A stretch of DNA of 64,000 nt, taken from positions 50,768,934 to 50,832,933 of the forward strand of contig OX104127.1 in NCBI GenBank assembly GCA_944470555.2, in the 5' to 3' direction. Below, one piece after another: positions 40,500 through 52,544 of the stretch. The position numbers were made by a program, and so were the translations under genes. Within the stretch, counting starts at the first letter, position 1. Every line of letters begins with the position of its first letter. The notes under the pieces were generated by a model that searched no databases, was not told the DNA's origin, and saw nothing but the letters and a program-made list of their open reading frames with translations. Source of the DNA: Heterobilharzia americana (lineage: Eukaryota > Platyhelminthes > Trematoda > Strigeidida > Schistosomatidae).

Positions 40500-42420
40500 G
40501 ATAAAAAAAATGTCATTTCTCTAACAATTTCTTCCAGAAGTAAATTTTCGCATTCAATTCTGCAACTTTGGCGCAAAAAAGCAGAAACTTGTCTAGTTCC
40601 TTTACAGTCGCACGGTCCTTGCTACTCTTTAAAAAACGGAATGCACCCATTTGATCATAGGAAAAGACAAGACGTGGTTTCAGCGAAGGAAATATTTTTC
40701 TTTTCAACGAAGTCGTTTACTAGGCTGTACATTCGTGAATATATGTTACAGTTCGTAGAACGTTCCCGAATTGTTTCCGGTCAGGGGGCAAAATACACTG
40801 AGTAACTAAAAAAAGTTAATCAATACACATTTGTGTTTAGAGTGAAAAAATAGACAAGTGATTATGAAATTAAATGTAATCACTTAATACAGGATGAATG
40901 TATGGCAAAGTAGGAAACTGAACGAAGGGTTATAAAGATAAAATTGTGATATGTAATACCGGATTAACCTATGACACAGTATGAAAATAGGACTTTGATT
41001 GCGTAATACAGGTTAAATCTGTTACAGAGTAGGAAAATAAACAGTATTATGAAAACAAGATTGTAATTACCCAGTGCAGGTAAAACCTATGACAGAGTAG
41101 AAAAATAAATAAGGTACACATATGTAGTTACCTGATACAAAATGAATCTGTGGCAGACAAGGCTTTATGATGGCCATGGCAAAGATAAAGTTTGAACGTA
41201 CCTTTTTTGCATGCATAACGCTGGTTTGAACTTCTGGATGGCTAATGCTTCAGCCATACATAGGTGCCTTGATTTTACCCGCTTCGAGTGGTTCGATAGA
41301 ACCCTGTAGAAAATTTTGAATAAGCTCTCGAAAGGAGCTAAGTGGTCTGAGTTCACGAGGTGTTCTGAAGACACATTTCCATTCTCCCTTAGCAAGCCAG
41401 GCTGGGTAGTGTTCGTGGACACGTTCTACAAGCGGACGCGTAGTACGGCCTAAGTACTAAGCTCCACAAGAGCAAGTAAGCTGGTATACACACATTGATG
41501 TAGTCCAATGAGTCGGCTTATCTTTCACACATTGTCCGAAAAGTTTCTTTCAGGAGAAAACTATACGAAGGTTAGCAGCGAAGTATGTTCTGTTTATGGA
41601 TTTCGATAGTCGTTTCCTCAGGATCTCTGCAGCAATATCATTTTTGAATTCAAGATTCAACAAAAGAATCTTTTTCGGCGCCAAATGTCTTCGTTCACTT
41701 GAGTTCTTTGGCTTTATGCTCTTATCTATGAATCTGAGCGGAAAACCGTTTCCCGCTAGAGTCCGTCAAAGTGTTTGCAGTTCTCCGTCAACCGTGTCCT
41801 CAGCACACATTTTTCTGATCCTCGAGAAAAGTAAATAGATAAGACTTTTTTTCCTTCATAGAGGGACTGAACTCTGATAATTAACACATTGTCCGTTCCA
41901 TGTAGGATTTCTGTAGGTCGATCTACGAATTGAATTATGGTCTTTTCTTTAAAGTTGAACATCAAGAAAATGGAAAGTTGAGTTTGATTCTGATCCTAAA
42001 GTAAAGTTGGTTGAAGGGTAGGTGTTGTTGAAGGTATGCAGAAATTTTCCAAGATTCATATTTTCACCACAAACTATAAACGTATCACCCATGTTTCTTT
42101 TGTAGACATGAAGTTCGTTGATTATTGATGATAATTTGGTGTTTTTCAGGATGCCATGAAGCAGTCAGCTAGGTGTCCTAGTGGAGTCCCCATCGCCACA
42201 CCATCTATCCGCCTGTAGATCTCATTATTAAATCTGAAGTGTACATTGAAGGTATTTCGAAGGAGAACCTCTTCTAGGTAGTGAATTGGGATACCAACAT
42301 CTATGTTATGACGTTGAATGAATTCGCATAGGAAGCAGATGGTTTCTGTCAGTGACACATTTGTAAAGAGGGACACGACCTCCAGTGGAATCATTCTTTT
42401 ACCTGCCAAACTGACACTTT
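40500..42420 (-). pseudogene. PLE (third family), minus arm of inverted pair
   Basis: Minus strand. RT part (42409-42146): IPLEVVSLFTNVSLTETICF (motif A) and YRRIDGVAMGTPLGHLADCF (motif B). Then the GIY-YIG domain (about 41530-41165): CVYQLTCSCGA with an in-frame stop, VERVHEHYPA, and the end ALAIQKFKPALCMQKRYVQT. Next comes a 3' tail with degenerate tandem repeats (40850-41165). Beyond the tail an extra open stretch (40707-40513, VKELDKFLLFCAKVAELNAK) has no partner in the plus arm and is unassigned. Disabled by stops. Confidence 0.75.
40850..41165 (-). repeat. Degenerate tandem repeats in PLE 3' tail (minus arm)
   Basis: About five units of roughly 60-65 bp, each containing a version of GTAATTAC..A-TACAGG, then ATC-TATGACAGAGTAGGAAA and ATAAA. 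Units have diverged considerably. Confidence 0.7.
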
Positions 42421-42426
42421 ACTGAG

Positions 42427-43305
42427 TCAGCAAAATCAAATGTGTCACGGAGACTGTAATTCAATAGCCTCTTCTTTACAGGTTCCAGCAATTCAAATGT
42501 GTGTATACCAGTTTACTTGCTCTTGTGGAGCTGAGTACATCGGTCGTACCATGTATCAGCTTGTAAAACGTGTCCACGAACACTACCCAGCCGGCTTGCA
42601 AATGAAGAACGGATGTGCATCTTCAGTTGGATAACAGAACACCTCGTGAACTCAGGCCACTTAGCTCTTTTCGAGAGCTCATTCAAAATTCTCTACAGGG
42701 TTCGATCAAACCACTCGAAGGGAGTAAAACCAAGGCATCTGTCCATAGCTGAAGCACTAGCCATCCAGAAGTTCAAACCAGCGTTATGCTTCCAAAAAAG
42801 TATGTCCAAACTTTATCTTTGCCATGGCCATCATAAAGCCCTGCCGGCCACAGATTCATTTTGTGTTAGGTAACTACACATGTATACCTTATTCATTTCT
42901 CTACTATGTCATAGATTGAACCTGCATCGCGTAATTACGATCTTATTTTCATGATCTCCTGTTTATTCTCATACTCAGTGTTACATAATCGCAATTTTAT
43001 CTCCATAACCCTTCGTTCAGTTTCCTACTTTGTCATACATTCATCCTGTATTACGTAATTACATTTCATTTCACAATCCTCTGTCTATTTTCTCACTCGA
43101 AACACAAATGTGTAGTAATTAACTTCCTTTCGTCATTCAATATATTTTGCCCCCTAACCGGAAACAATTCTGGAACATTCTACCTACTGTAACATATATT
43201 CACGAATGTACAGCTTAGTAAATGACCTCGTCGAAAAGAAAAAAACTTTTCTTTGCTGAAACCACGTCTTGTCTTTTCCTATGATCAAATGGGTGTATTT
43301 CACTT
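42427..43305 (+). pseudogene. PLE (third family), plus arm of inverted pair
   Basis: Plus strand GIY-YIG domain: MCVYQFTCSCGAEYIGRTMY (42496-42555), VKRVHEHYPAG, then, after a frameshift near 42630, EHLVNSGHLALFESSFKILY and ALAIQKFKPALCFQKS. Tail repeats 42865-43130 and end sequence 43200-43305 mirror the minus arm (CCACGTCTTGTCTTTTCCTA, ATGATCAAATGGGTG). The RT domain is missing. Head to head with the minus arm, with about 6 bp between. Confidence 0.75.
42865..43130 (+). repeat. Degenerate tandem repeats in PLE 3' tail (plus arm)
   Basis: Same repeat type as 40850-41165 in inverted orientation: units with TACTATGTCATAGATT/CCTGCAT-CGTAATTAC. About four units. Confidence 0.7.
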
Positions 43306-43506
43306 TTCATCTGTCATTTCATAGTTTAGTCAGAAATTTAACACCTTTGACTGATTCCTGACCTTTGTTGACCTAGATGAATTATTATGTTGCTTGATGA
43401 GTCATTTGCTAACCTACTGAATCGGTGTTTTCAGTACATTTCACAAAATCCAGAGTTTTATTTCATTGACCTAGTGTTTTCTTTTTTTCATCATTATTTA
43501 TTGATT

Positions 43507-46374
43507 ATTAATATTTGCCCCTTGTTTCCTAGTGGAAAATAGGGCTTCAGTAGCAAGTCTGCATTCCACTCTCTTCTCTGCAGTCTTTTCAACCTGGCTC
43601 CACTACAGCCCACTAGCTTTCATTTCTTCCTGACATGATCTCCTCCATGTCATCCTCAGCTAGAAAGACTTACTCATCGTTTCCCCTTGGATTCCACTCA
43701 AGGGCGTGGCGCGTGTTGTCCCTAATCGGCCTTCTCAGTGTGTGCCCAATTCAATCCATCTTCACTTTCTTCTGCATGTTTGTTAGACGATGGGTTCTTG
43801 CTTCGTTGGTTCGTTGCCAGCCAGCCAGCCAGCCAGAGTTCCTTGTTGCTTATTCTTATTATTCTGGTCATCTGACCTTCAGTGTCAGTATGGAGTTGGC
43901 GTAGGCGGCAGTTGTTGATGAATATCTGTAGTTTGTTGGAAATGCTTTTCGTAACGCGCCAAGTCTCCCTACTGCCACCCAGAAGCACTGACTTGACTGA
44001 ATTAGTGTTGAAAGTCCGCTTTATGCTGAGTGGAGTGGAGTGGAGTGGAGTGGATCTCCACACTAATTATTTCAGACTAATGCAGGAAGGCCTGTCTCGC
44101 TGTCTTTCTAATCCTGGCTTTGACATCTTTATCTGTGCCCGTGCCACCTGTAGTTGAAGCGATGCTGCCTGGGTAGATTTCTCCTGTTGGTGGTGATTGG
44201 TGCCTGTTGTTGTTGGCTGGGTATCTTCATCACCTCTGTCTTCTCTACATTCACTTGAGGTCCCGATCACGCTGCCCTGCCTCTTCTGTCAACCTGCTGG
44301 CTTTTGCCTGTAGATCTTTGAGTTTGTGTGATATTAGGCACAAATCATCATCGGCGAAATCGAAATCTTCTAAGGTCTTTTTATCGGTCCAGCGTATGCC
44401 CATCTTCTCGCTCCTCACAGTTTGTTGGATGATCGAGTTCAGTCGACTACAATCAGGAAGATCATGGGTGATAGTAGGCGGCAACCTTGTCTTACTCCTG
44501 TCTTCACTGTAAACGCTCCACTGAGCTTTCCATTGTGAATCGCTTGGTAGGTGCCACCTTATAGCATACAGCCGTTGAATGAGGTTGATAACTTTTGTGG
44601 TATTAAAACTGTAGTGTTTGAGTAGCTGCCTGCCAAATTAGTTTTCGATTGACGCTGTCGAAGACCTTTTCAAAATCGATGAAGTTGAGGTAGAGAGTTG
44701 ACTGCCATTTTATACTCTGTCGTATGGTGATGCGTAGCGTGGTGTTGCAATTTGATGCGTACATGATTTGTTCTTCCTAAAACCAGTCAGCCTGTTCCGG
44801 TGGTAGTTTTGAATCCAGCATATCTTTTAATCTCTCCAGTATGATGCAGTAACTTTCCTTCCTTCCAAAGCTTCTGCAATAGTAGTGTGAGCGTGTTCGC
44901 TATTATCTCTGCGCCTGTTGTCAGTGCTTGTGGAGGAATTCCATCTGGTCCCACTGCTTTCCCGGATTTTAGTAACTTTATGACGTTCAGGACTTCGACT
45001 TTTGCCAGAGGGCTTGTGTTCACTGGTAATTCTGTGTCTCGGCTACTGGTTGTATTTTTGGACGAGTTGCAGGTGGTGGTGGTGGTCGATTGAAGATATT
45101 TGTGAAGTGGTCAGCCCATCGTTTCCTTTGTTTCTCCTCTTTGGTGTTAACTAGGTTTCCTTCACTATCTTTCACTGGTTTCGTCTGTGTTGATTTCTTC
45201 TCACTAAACAGTGACCTGAATATTTGATGTAGTGTTATCAGGTCTCTGTCTCCCACCAGCAGTCTGTTCTGCTGCACTTGCCAATGTGTCGTAGAAGTGT
45301 CTTTTGTCTTTGCGCCCACTCTTCACCTCTTCACCCAGTGTAGTGTTTATAGGTTGTATTCAGTTCCTCTTTTCGTTGTTCATCCCTGCACTGCACTGCA
45401 CTGCACTGGTTCACCTTCTGCTTCACCATCACCATCCTCCTCTCCCTCCTCTACCAGCTTCCATGTGTCCATCGAGTTGCATTACTTGTCTTGTTTCCTC
45501 TTCCTTCCCAACACGGTTGTACAGGTTTCTTTCCACATAGCTTTCAAAGAGTTCCAGTGTTCATCCACACAGGCTCCTTCAGTGATGTTGCTCAATATCT
45601 TCCATTTTATTCTGACGACTGATTGACGTGAAGATGTCCCTTGTAGTTTCGTCGTTCAGTTCAGTTTCTGTTCTGGGTGTTGAACTTGAACTGTGGTCGT
45701 CAATCACCAGCTTCTTTGAATTGAAGACTTTCAACTTGATTTTGAAGGTAGGTGCCTTGCAGCAGATAGTAAGTTGTGTGAACCTACATCTGCTCCCTTC
45801 TTGATCTGATCTTGTGTCCAGTAGTCTGCGTCTCCACTTTCTTCACCTTGAGATGAAGTCGATCTGGTGTTTTGTGTGTCTGGTGTCTGGTGAAATCCAT
45901 GTGGCTCGCTTTGTGAATATCCTTGTATTTGTACACACTGCCTCGCCTCCAATCACCAAATCGTTGACTGGGCGGAAATCTGCAAACAGTTCTCCATTCT
46001 CTTTCATCATTTCACTGAGTGCTTCTCAACCCATGATAAGTTAGTTCTCTTCCTGTGTTGTCCGCTCTCAGTTTGGCATTCATGTCACCCAACCGATTAG
46101 GATTTTGATGTCGCCATTTGTGGTTAGGTCTTGTCCATTACTGATTGCAGTTGTCTGTAGAATTCCTCCTTCTTCTCTTTGTCTGCATGATTAGTAGGTG
46201 CGTAGCATTGTATGACTGTGACTTTCCTTAATTCCGAGTTGAATCTTGCTGTAATGATGCTGATGCTGGAGGAGATTGGTTTCCAGTGCATGAGAGAGAG
46301 CCTTCGATGCTGTTGGGGACATCATGATAGCCACTCGACAACTCAGTTTGCTCGTGGTTATCGTTTGGGTGACA
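43507..46374 (-). mobile_element. LINE family R1 copy 2 (uninterrupted)
   Basis: Nearly identical to 3217-5708 plus 9945-10360, and uninterrupted at the PLE insertion point (about 45992-46001). Minus-strand segments: linker (45319-45020), RT start SGKAVGPDGIPPQAL (45023-44787), KTLEDFDFADDDLCLISHKL (44484-44251, catalytic FADD), C-terminal VKSVLLGGSRETWRVTK (44020-43880). Small indels relative to copy 1 (for example the AGTGG repeat count at 44030). Truncated at 46374 next to a SINE, before the endonuclease start. Frames broken. Confidence 0.87.
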
Positions 46375-46535
46375 AATAATAATTCGGTGGCTCAATGGTA
46401 ACATGCTTGCCACGGGTCCTGACGATTCATGGTTTGATCCCTGGCGACATTGTGTGTGCACACTGTTGGGGAGTCGCATACTGGGGCGAAACGGTTGTCC
46501 AGTGTTCCCTGTTATTCTATGGTTCTATAACTGTA
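46375..46535 (+). mobile_element. SINE family C (copy 2)
   Basis: tRNA-like head GGTGGCTCAATGGTAACATG, B box GGTTTGATCCC, then CACTGTTGGGGAGTC, TTGTCCAGTGTTCCCTG, TTCTATGGTTCTATAACTG. It abuts the truncated 5' end of LINE copy 2. Confidence 0.7.
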
Positions 46536-46864
46536 ATGTTTTAGGAATGAGTAATACCTTGATGTAAAGCATTTTGCACATTCGACTATCTTTGTCTGTA
46601 CCCACTTACTCAATGTTTAACAGAGGTATATTACGCTTAACACTGACACCAAAGTAAGGAAAGGTTTTGGGATAACAGAGAAGATTTGTTGCTTAGGATG
46701 TACATGGTGATTGATTGATGTTGTCTGAGCTTTGAAGTTTTTTCGTGGAGGTCTCACCAACAGGTTTGTTTATTTTCTTAGCAGAAAAGTTGTTTGGCGC
46801 TGGCTCATATGCTGCGTTCGTAGCTTTAATCGGATGCTCACCTTTTTAACATGACTTACTCCTT

Positions 46865-47165
46865 GGTGTTCACGTGTCGAATGACAGTAACGCTCTGGCG
46901 TTTGAATCGATCGGTCCCGAGTTTGAATCTTGGTGGGAACAACGTCACTTACTGGAAGACAGGCGCATCCAGCTGACAAGTCCCAAATAAGTCGAAATGC
47001 ACATCCTGTATTCTACTACTGGCCACTATTCATTATTATTATGTAATTAAGAACATAGGCAATATCGAGTCATCCGCTCAGGTGCCCATATGCCAACAGA
47101 GACCGATCAATTCGGTCCAGTCAGCGACGGTATAATACAAGCAATAACACTGAAACGTGTCAGTT
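46865..47165 (+). mobile_element. SM-alpha-like SINE with hammerhead, copy e
   Basis: Head with AGTAACGCTCTGGCGTTTGA, body CATCCAGCTGACAAGTCCCA: box I is CTGACAA (G8 to A), box II TCGAAAT intact, site ATC. Followed by the family tail (CAATATCGAGTCATCCGCTC, ATATGCCAACAGAGACCGAT, CAGTCAGCGACGG). Predicted inactive. Confidence 0.7.
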
Positions 47166-47996
47166 TGTCAAGATGAAACAACCAGTTTTAAGCACGCCAA
47201 CTGAGATAATGGGTAATGATGAATTTCACTGAACAGTCAATTATTTCTTAACTATAACTTATGCATAAGTGGTTGAGGGGTCAATCGGAAGCTGTTCAAC
47301 CGAGCTGTGCAACAATCTTACCAATTAAGTCATCAGTAAAATAACTTTTGAAATAAATAAAAAGATATGACTAATAAAACTGATCTAAGATTCATGTTTT
47401 CCATTTTCCGACTGCTATATAACAAATTACGCTACCAGTCAATAAATAGTTTCGCAACTCATACGATCAGATTACGAAGCTTAGAATGAATTTGAAATTA
47501 TTCACTAGATTCTCTGTTCTGAAGATGTTACAGTAAGAATGTTGTAGTAGTCACAGAGTTAGGCTAAATCCATCAGGAAACCGATTGTACTTTCCTACAG
47601 TAGGCAGTGAGCCACGCCTATTAAGTGAAGCCTGATGTTACAAGATGACTACTTGGACTTTTGTAGGTGGAGGGTCGTTTGAATCCGTTACCCACTAGTT
47701 AGAAGTTGACTATTTAGACCAGTGTGTTACATCTCGATATAAACAGTACTAAAACGAAGAGAGTGAAACAACAGAACTAAACACCACCTTGTTTTCCCTT
47801 CTCTTATCAGCGAACGTTGACAAAATTGGACTTATTTAGCTAATATATGGATGTCACTTTTCCTGCGTCGTTAATTAGTTTTCTCATCTCTTCATCAAAA
47901 GGGCAATAAGTTCTTACTTCAACAACGACATGAAACTGTGATAGGCTTTTTCTGTCTACCTAAATTGATTCCCGGGGCATAAGCGATATAATCGTC
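47166..47996. other. Intergenic, nothing recognised
   Basis: About 830 bp AT-rich DNA with no recognised element or frame. Confidence 0.45.
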
Positions 47997-48130
47997 GAGT
48001 GATTTTAAAGGCTACCCTAGTCACAAGTGAACCAGCCAGTTAGATTTCTTTATTTCGGCTGGAAAGGCAAACTTTCATAAAATCAGTAAGGTTAACTGGT
48101 TATTTCAGTCATTATTAGAGACATTCGTAA
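47997..48130. mobile_element. MITE-like element, copy 2
   Basis: Left terminal repeat GAGTGATTTTAAAGGCTACC, internal GATTTCTTTATTTCGGCTGG and TTCATAAAATC. The right end is eroded (CATTATTAGAGACATTC). Confidence 0.65.
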
Positions 48131-48544
48131 CTGCATGGTCCTCAGTGCTTAGCACTGACTGAAGTCCGTCGATTAAGCGAAGTGACCCAATACTGTATTG
48201 GAAAGTGTTTCAGTGTCGTCTTTTGTGAGTCGAATTCCGACACTAAGAGACTTTAGTCCACATACCTTTGATTTTTCTGATTTAAAACATGAAGAAAACG
48301 AAATTTTTAGATAATGCCTGGATATAATAATACGAGAAATGATTATTCACGTGGTTCTGTCTGTCGGTTATGAAAATTATGAATTCCACTTACATAACCG
48401 CAAGCAGATGTATTCAGTGGATCCGCCATAGTTTAACTGTCTTCCCCTCAAAACTGATTGTGATGATTATGTTGCATAATGCTTCTTGAAAACTTCTTTG
48501 TTCGTATCAAGAATGTGGCTTTAGCGGTGATAATAATTTCGAGG

Positions 48545-48660
48545 AGGGTTAGACTGCTATTTAGTCCGGATATGGGGCTCCTTAGCACAAGTGGGGACGC
48601 CAGGGCTCGAACCCGGGGCTCGTGGGCTAAACAGGATACTCAGCAATAGCATTGGATGAA
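48545..48660 (-). mobile_element. SINE family C fragment (copy 3)
   Basis: Minus strand head with B box GGGTTCGAGCCCTGGCG and the GGAGCCCCATATCCGG stretch. Confidence 0.6.
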
Positions 48661-48699
48661 GGTTGTGCCATATAGCGAAATGAAAAAAGTGAGAAAATG

Positions 48700-48915
48700 T
48701 GCACCACTGAATTCTGACACCATGGCTCAATGTGTTGTGCTCACGACAAGACCTGAAATTCATTGGTTCGACCCCCACTACGTCATGGTTACGCACTACT
48801 GAGGAGTCCTATACTAAGATGAAACAACTGTCCAGTGCTCCTAGGTTTTCAATGGTTCTGTGACTGATATCACACTATGATAGATACCAACTTAAATTCA
48901 ATAAATCCCCAAAAA
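48700..48915 (+). mobile_element. SINE family C (copy 4)
   Basis: ATTGGTTCGACCCCC (B box), TACGCACTACTGAGGAGTCC, AAACAACTGTCCAGTGCTCC, TTCAATGGTTCTGTGACTGA, 3' end AATAAATCCCCAAAAACCT. Confidence 0.7.
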
Positions 48916-49709
48916 CCTATTGATTATATTATTAATTCTCAAAGTATATTATAAAGTCAGTTAACTTGTCATTTTTTCTTATCACTATCAGTAAAATTGA
49001 GCAAACGAACAACTAGATCTTCTATCCAGCTTCTGTTTGCGTGAAAACATGTCTCACGGCTAAATAAGTGAAGGAAAAGTGACCTACAGAAAATTACATC
49101 ATTTCTATTTTAACAGTAGTGAATATTTAACGACTTTCAAATCTGGAGGCAAATGGTTCGAATCCCTTCCCCACTTCGATTTTAATTACATCTCCACTCA
49201 TCACTCCATTGCTTAATAATAAGTTTACTAAATCACTATGACCAGCAAAATGGTTCCATTAAAAGCAACCACCTTCACTAACTAGCAAAAGCTGTCTAAT
49301 GCACATACACATTTATAAAAATACATTATTTCAGTAAACTAAAAAATCATTACAATTCGTTGAAAAAAAATCAATAATCTTATAGAAATATACTCATAAC
49401 TTATTGATTGCCTGTCTTTTAAATAACTCATACAGACTACTAGATGAAATGAAATATTGATTGTCCACGTAAGGCGTAATTGATTACATAGTGAAGATTA
49501 TTTTTAACTGTGTTTATATTTCTTGGCTGTTTGTATGCATAAAGATACACGCAGCATTGACTAACAGAAGCTTACGTATACATATTCATGCCTTTTTTTT
49601 CTCTGAATATGTCAGTCATTATTTAGCGACGATGCAGTAAATAACTGGACGGTTTGCAATTGATTGCTTCAGGAAGTATGATGAAATTAAGGGTGAAATA
49701 TCGTGGTCT

Positions 49710-49860
49710 ACTTGGTGGCTAGCAGTGCAATTCAAGATGCGTGTTTTGTTCTGTTCGTAACTCATCAGTTGGGATGTACCTGGATCCCAGCGAATGAAGT
49801 TATTCTCACTGGGAGTCGGACCTAGTATTCATCGCTTCAAACGTTAAAGTATCATACACT
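49710..49860 (-). mobile_element. SM-alpha-like SINE with hammerhead, copy f
   Basis: Minus strand. Box I CTGATGA (49768-49762) intact, box II changed to AAAAC (G12 to A), as in copy a. Head remnants include GTGAGAATAACTTCATTCGC. Predicted inactive. Confidence 0.68.
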
Positions 49861-51119
49861 TCTTTAAGAAAAAGTTGAGTACTTTTTGCACAAATATTCT
49901 TAAAAACTGTAAATAAGGTGGTGAATGGCGAAACTTTCTGATGAATTTCCCACTATGAACAAATGTTTGAATCAATTTAAATAACTGGATGAGAATTTCT
50001 TCGTAGAATACTAGGCATCAAGTTTGCCACCTTGTTCATAGCTCTATCCGAGTATTGCTTTCTTCCGATAATAAGCTGAATCACGTTGTTCTCCATTGAG
50101 TTCCCTCCGTATGCAGTATCACTACGGTCTAGTCAGTAATTGTCGAATACTGGGTGACAATTGAAGGTGAATTGAAGAGGTGGTTGGTAGCAGGAATCAA
50201 ATCAGTGACCTGTGGGTTGTCGACACGGTGTTGTACCAAGTTAGCAACAATATCCAGCTGCAAATCATGTACCTGGCATAGTCAAGTTGTTTCAACTCAT
50301 TATGGTGCCATGGTTTCAATACCTCCAGCGATGTTTTATGTACTTTGTACGCTGCTTTTGCGGCAGGAGGAGGAAGCCAACACTATGTAGAAGAGGATGT
50401 GTACAGGAAGTATAAAACAAAAGCGGATGATCAATATCTTAGAGGATAGTTCTTCAAAACGGTGAACTAAAGTAAAGATCATCTGGTGGACGTCGATTCA
50501 TCGTGCAATTAAGAGTACATATCATCCTTGTTTTTGCCCTGACACATGAAGTAGTTGTCAAAAAGCTTCATATACTACCTTGTTAGTACTCGTGTTAGTC
50601 AGTATGACGTCTGCCTCATTTTTGAAATTATACAGTTCAAGAAGGCTGCTAGAAGTGTGTTGTATTACTTATTGTACAAGCTAATCGAAAAACTTTGTTT
50701 GGTTACTACGTGCGTAACGTTTTGATAAAATGTGATATTTTTTTGAAATTTGTGGGTCAATAAAGCTAGCTGTCATCTTTGGGCATAAATAAAATAGATC
50801 TTTGAGAAATTTTGTATCGTAAGCTTTGAAGGAACGCACACACTCATCTGTCTTATCTAGATTCTAGTCGATTTTTCTTGGAAATTCAGCGAATTGAATT
50901 TCCTGAGTCAGCTGAGCAAACTTTCGTTTAATGTGTTCAATGATGTTTGGATTTTCAACTAGAAAGACATCTAAACTTATTAGCCAACCTTTCTGATGAA
51001 TGCTGAATTGACTTCAGTAAACTAATTAACTTCAGAAGTCATTTTTTGATGACTAATATTGGTCAACTCGATGTCTTGATGTCTCGATGTTGATGTTGAG
51101 AATCAACGAATTCATTCAT
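49861..51119. other. Intergenic, nothing firm
   Basis: A weak minus-strand tRNA-like stretch at about 50140-50260 (A box TTGCTAACTTGG, B box-like TGATTTGATTCC) may be another SINE. No coding signal. Confidence 0.4.
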
Positions 51120-51610
51120 CTCCGTTAAAGTTCCATTTAGAATTTACTTCCGACAGTCTGATTTACTCTTCAAAAATTTGAAACAGTTAGTCCCTTTTAT
51201 GAATTTCGATGGCGTAACCTAAACACTGTATAGCTGATTACGTCGCATCCCATTGTGTTTGCCAATTTACATGTGTGTGTGGTAACACATACATAGGGAG
51301 GAGCAATCGAATCATGAAGTTGAGGGTGGGAGAACATGTGCCTAAATGGCTTCAGAAACAACTGGAGTGTGAAACAGCGATAAACGCTGGTGGGACACGA
51401 CCCTCTTAATCTATAGCTAAACATGTCATAGAAACAGGTCACAAAGTTAATGTTCAAACAGCTTTCAAAGTTTTATATGGAAACATTCAGGGACGTATTC
51501 TGAGATTTGCGGAAGCCATAGTCATACACAAATTTAAACCACCTTTATGTGTACAAAAACAGTTTGTTCTTACACTAAACCTACCTTAGTAAACTTTGTT
51601 TTCTTACCAA
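51120..51610 (+). pseudogene. PLE family P2 fragment, linker and GIY-YIG domain
   Basis: Plus strand. KVPFRIYFRQSDLLFKNLKQ (51127-51186) corresponds to the linker seen at 16.7 kb. The GIY-YIG domain begins CVCQFTCVCGNTYIGRS near 51250-51305, then EHVPKWLQKQLECETAINAG, an in-frame stop, AKHVIETGHKVNVQTAFK and IHKFKPPLCVQKQFVLTLNL before TAG. Nearly complete domain with one stop codon and one frame change. Confidence 0.75.
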
Positions 51611-51696
51611 GATTAGGATCAACTATGTCACTTCCTGTTTGTTCTCATCTTTCTTAATTTTAATCCCCTATTGTGTTAATTGTTGTATTTGTTCCT

Positions 51697-51711
51697 CCCC
51701 CCCCCCCCCCC
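51697..51711 (+). repeat. Homopolymer of 15 C
   Basis: Uninterrupted run of 15 cytosines in otherwise AT-rich DNA, just after the PLE P2 fragment. Length is likely variable and error-prone in sequencing. Confidence 0.9.
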
Positions 51712-51719
51712 AGTCCTCA

Positions 51720-52402
51720 GTTTAAAACATATTGACTAGACAAGTAAATGTGTGATCAGATTGTTTGAAATGTATTGCGCAAATACATCACATAGCTCAG
51801 ATAAAATTCGTCTTCTAATTACGCTATCGAAAGTCTTATTTACATACTGCTAATAATTTCAGACGACGTTTCGATATTAATGCACCGCCCTATCTTTTAC
51901 CCACCTTCAAAACTCCAACATCAAGTGTCAACATTCTGTTTCGTCAGTTGACATTGTCAGCAGTAACAAGTTTTTGTCAGATTCACCATCCTTGATTCGA
52001 AAAAAAGCGAAATTTGGTGCTATTCAATTATCGAAACCTTCATTGGTCTAGCTTAGTTTTTAAGGCAGTGTTTAGAACACAGAACGTGTTCAGTCTTACT
52101 CCAGAGAAGCTCATTAAAGAATAATTTTGAAAAACTTCGCTCTTTACAATGAATCTACTAGTCATTTAAAAATGGAAGAGTTGAGTATCTAGGTCAACTT
52201 GGTTGGGCTATGAAGTTTGTCGATTAGCGCGACTGATTTCACTCATATAATCATGTCACTGGTTAGAATATTATCGTGCAATACTAAATTGAACACAGCA
52301 CTAAGTAATAAACGAGGTCGAACCATTCAGTTTACCAATAGATGGTAAGTAAATTAAAGGAGACAGAAAATATTTTATGACACACAAAACTCGTTATAAA
52401 AA
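51720..52402. other. Intergenic, unassigned
   Basis: No gene. A GAAACGTC motif occurs on the minus strand at about 51868-51875, which resembles hammerhead box II plus site, but no CUGANGA box accompanies it. Confidence 0.4.
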
Positions 52403-52544
52403 GAGTGACTTTAAAGACCACTCTAGCCACAACCTAAATAGCCAATCACATTTCTTTGTTTCACCAGTAGAGTCGAATTTTCATAAAATCGAGAAGTCTG
52501 CCTGATCATTTCAGTAGTTGTTAGGGTGGCCTTTAAAGTCACTC
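52403..52544. mobile_element. MITE-like element, copy 3 (best preserved)
   Basis: 142 bp with terminal inverted repeats of about 25 bp: GAGTGACTTTAAAGACCACT at the left and GTGGCCTTTAAAGTCACTC at the right. Non-coding internal part with TTTCTTTGTTTCACCAG. No target duplication could be made out. Confidence 0.75.

Noticed and set aside
40850..41165. Regularly repeated units, considered as a CRISPR-like array
   Set aside because: Units are diverged, contiguous without spacers, eukaryotic context, and mirrored in the other PLE arm: they are tail repeats.
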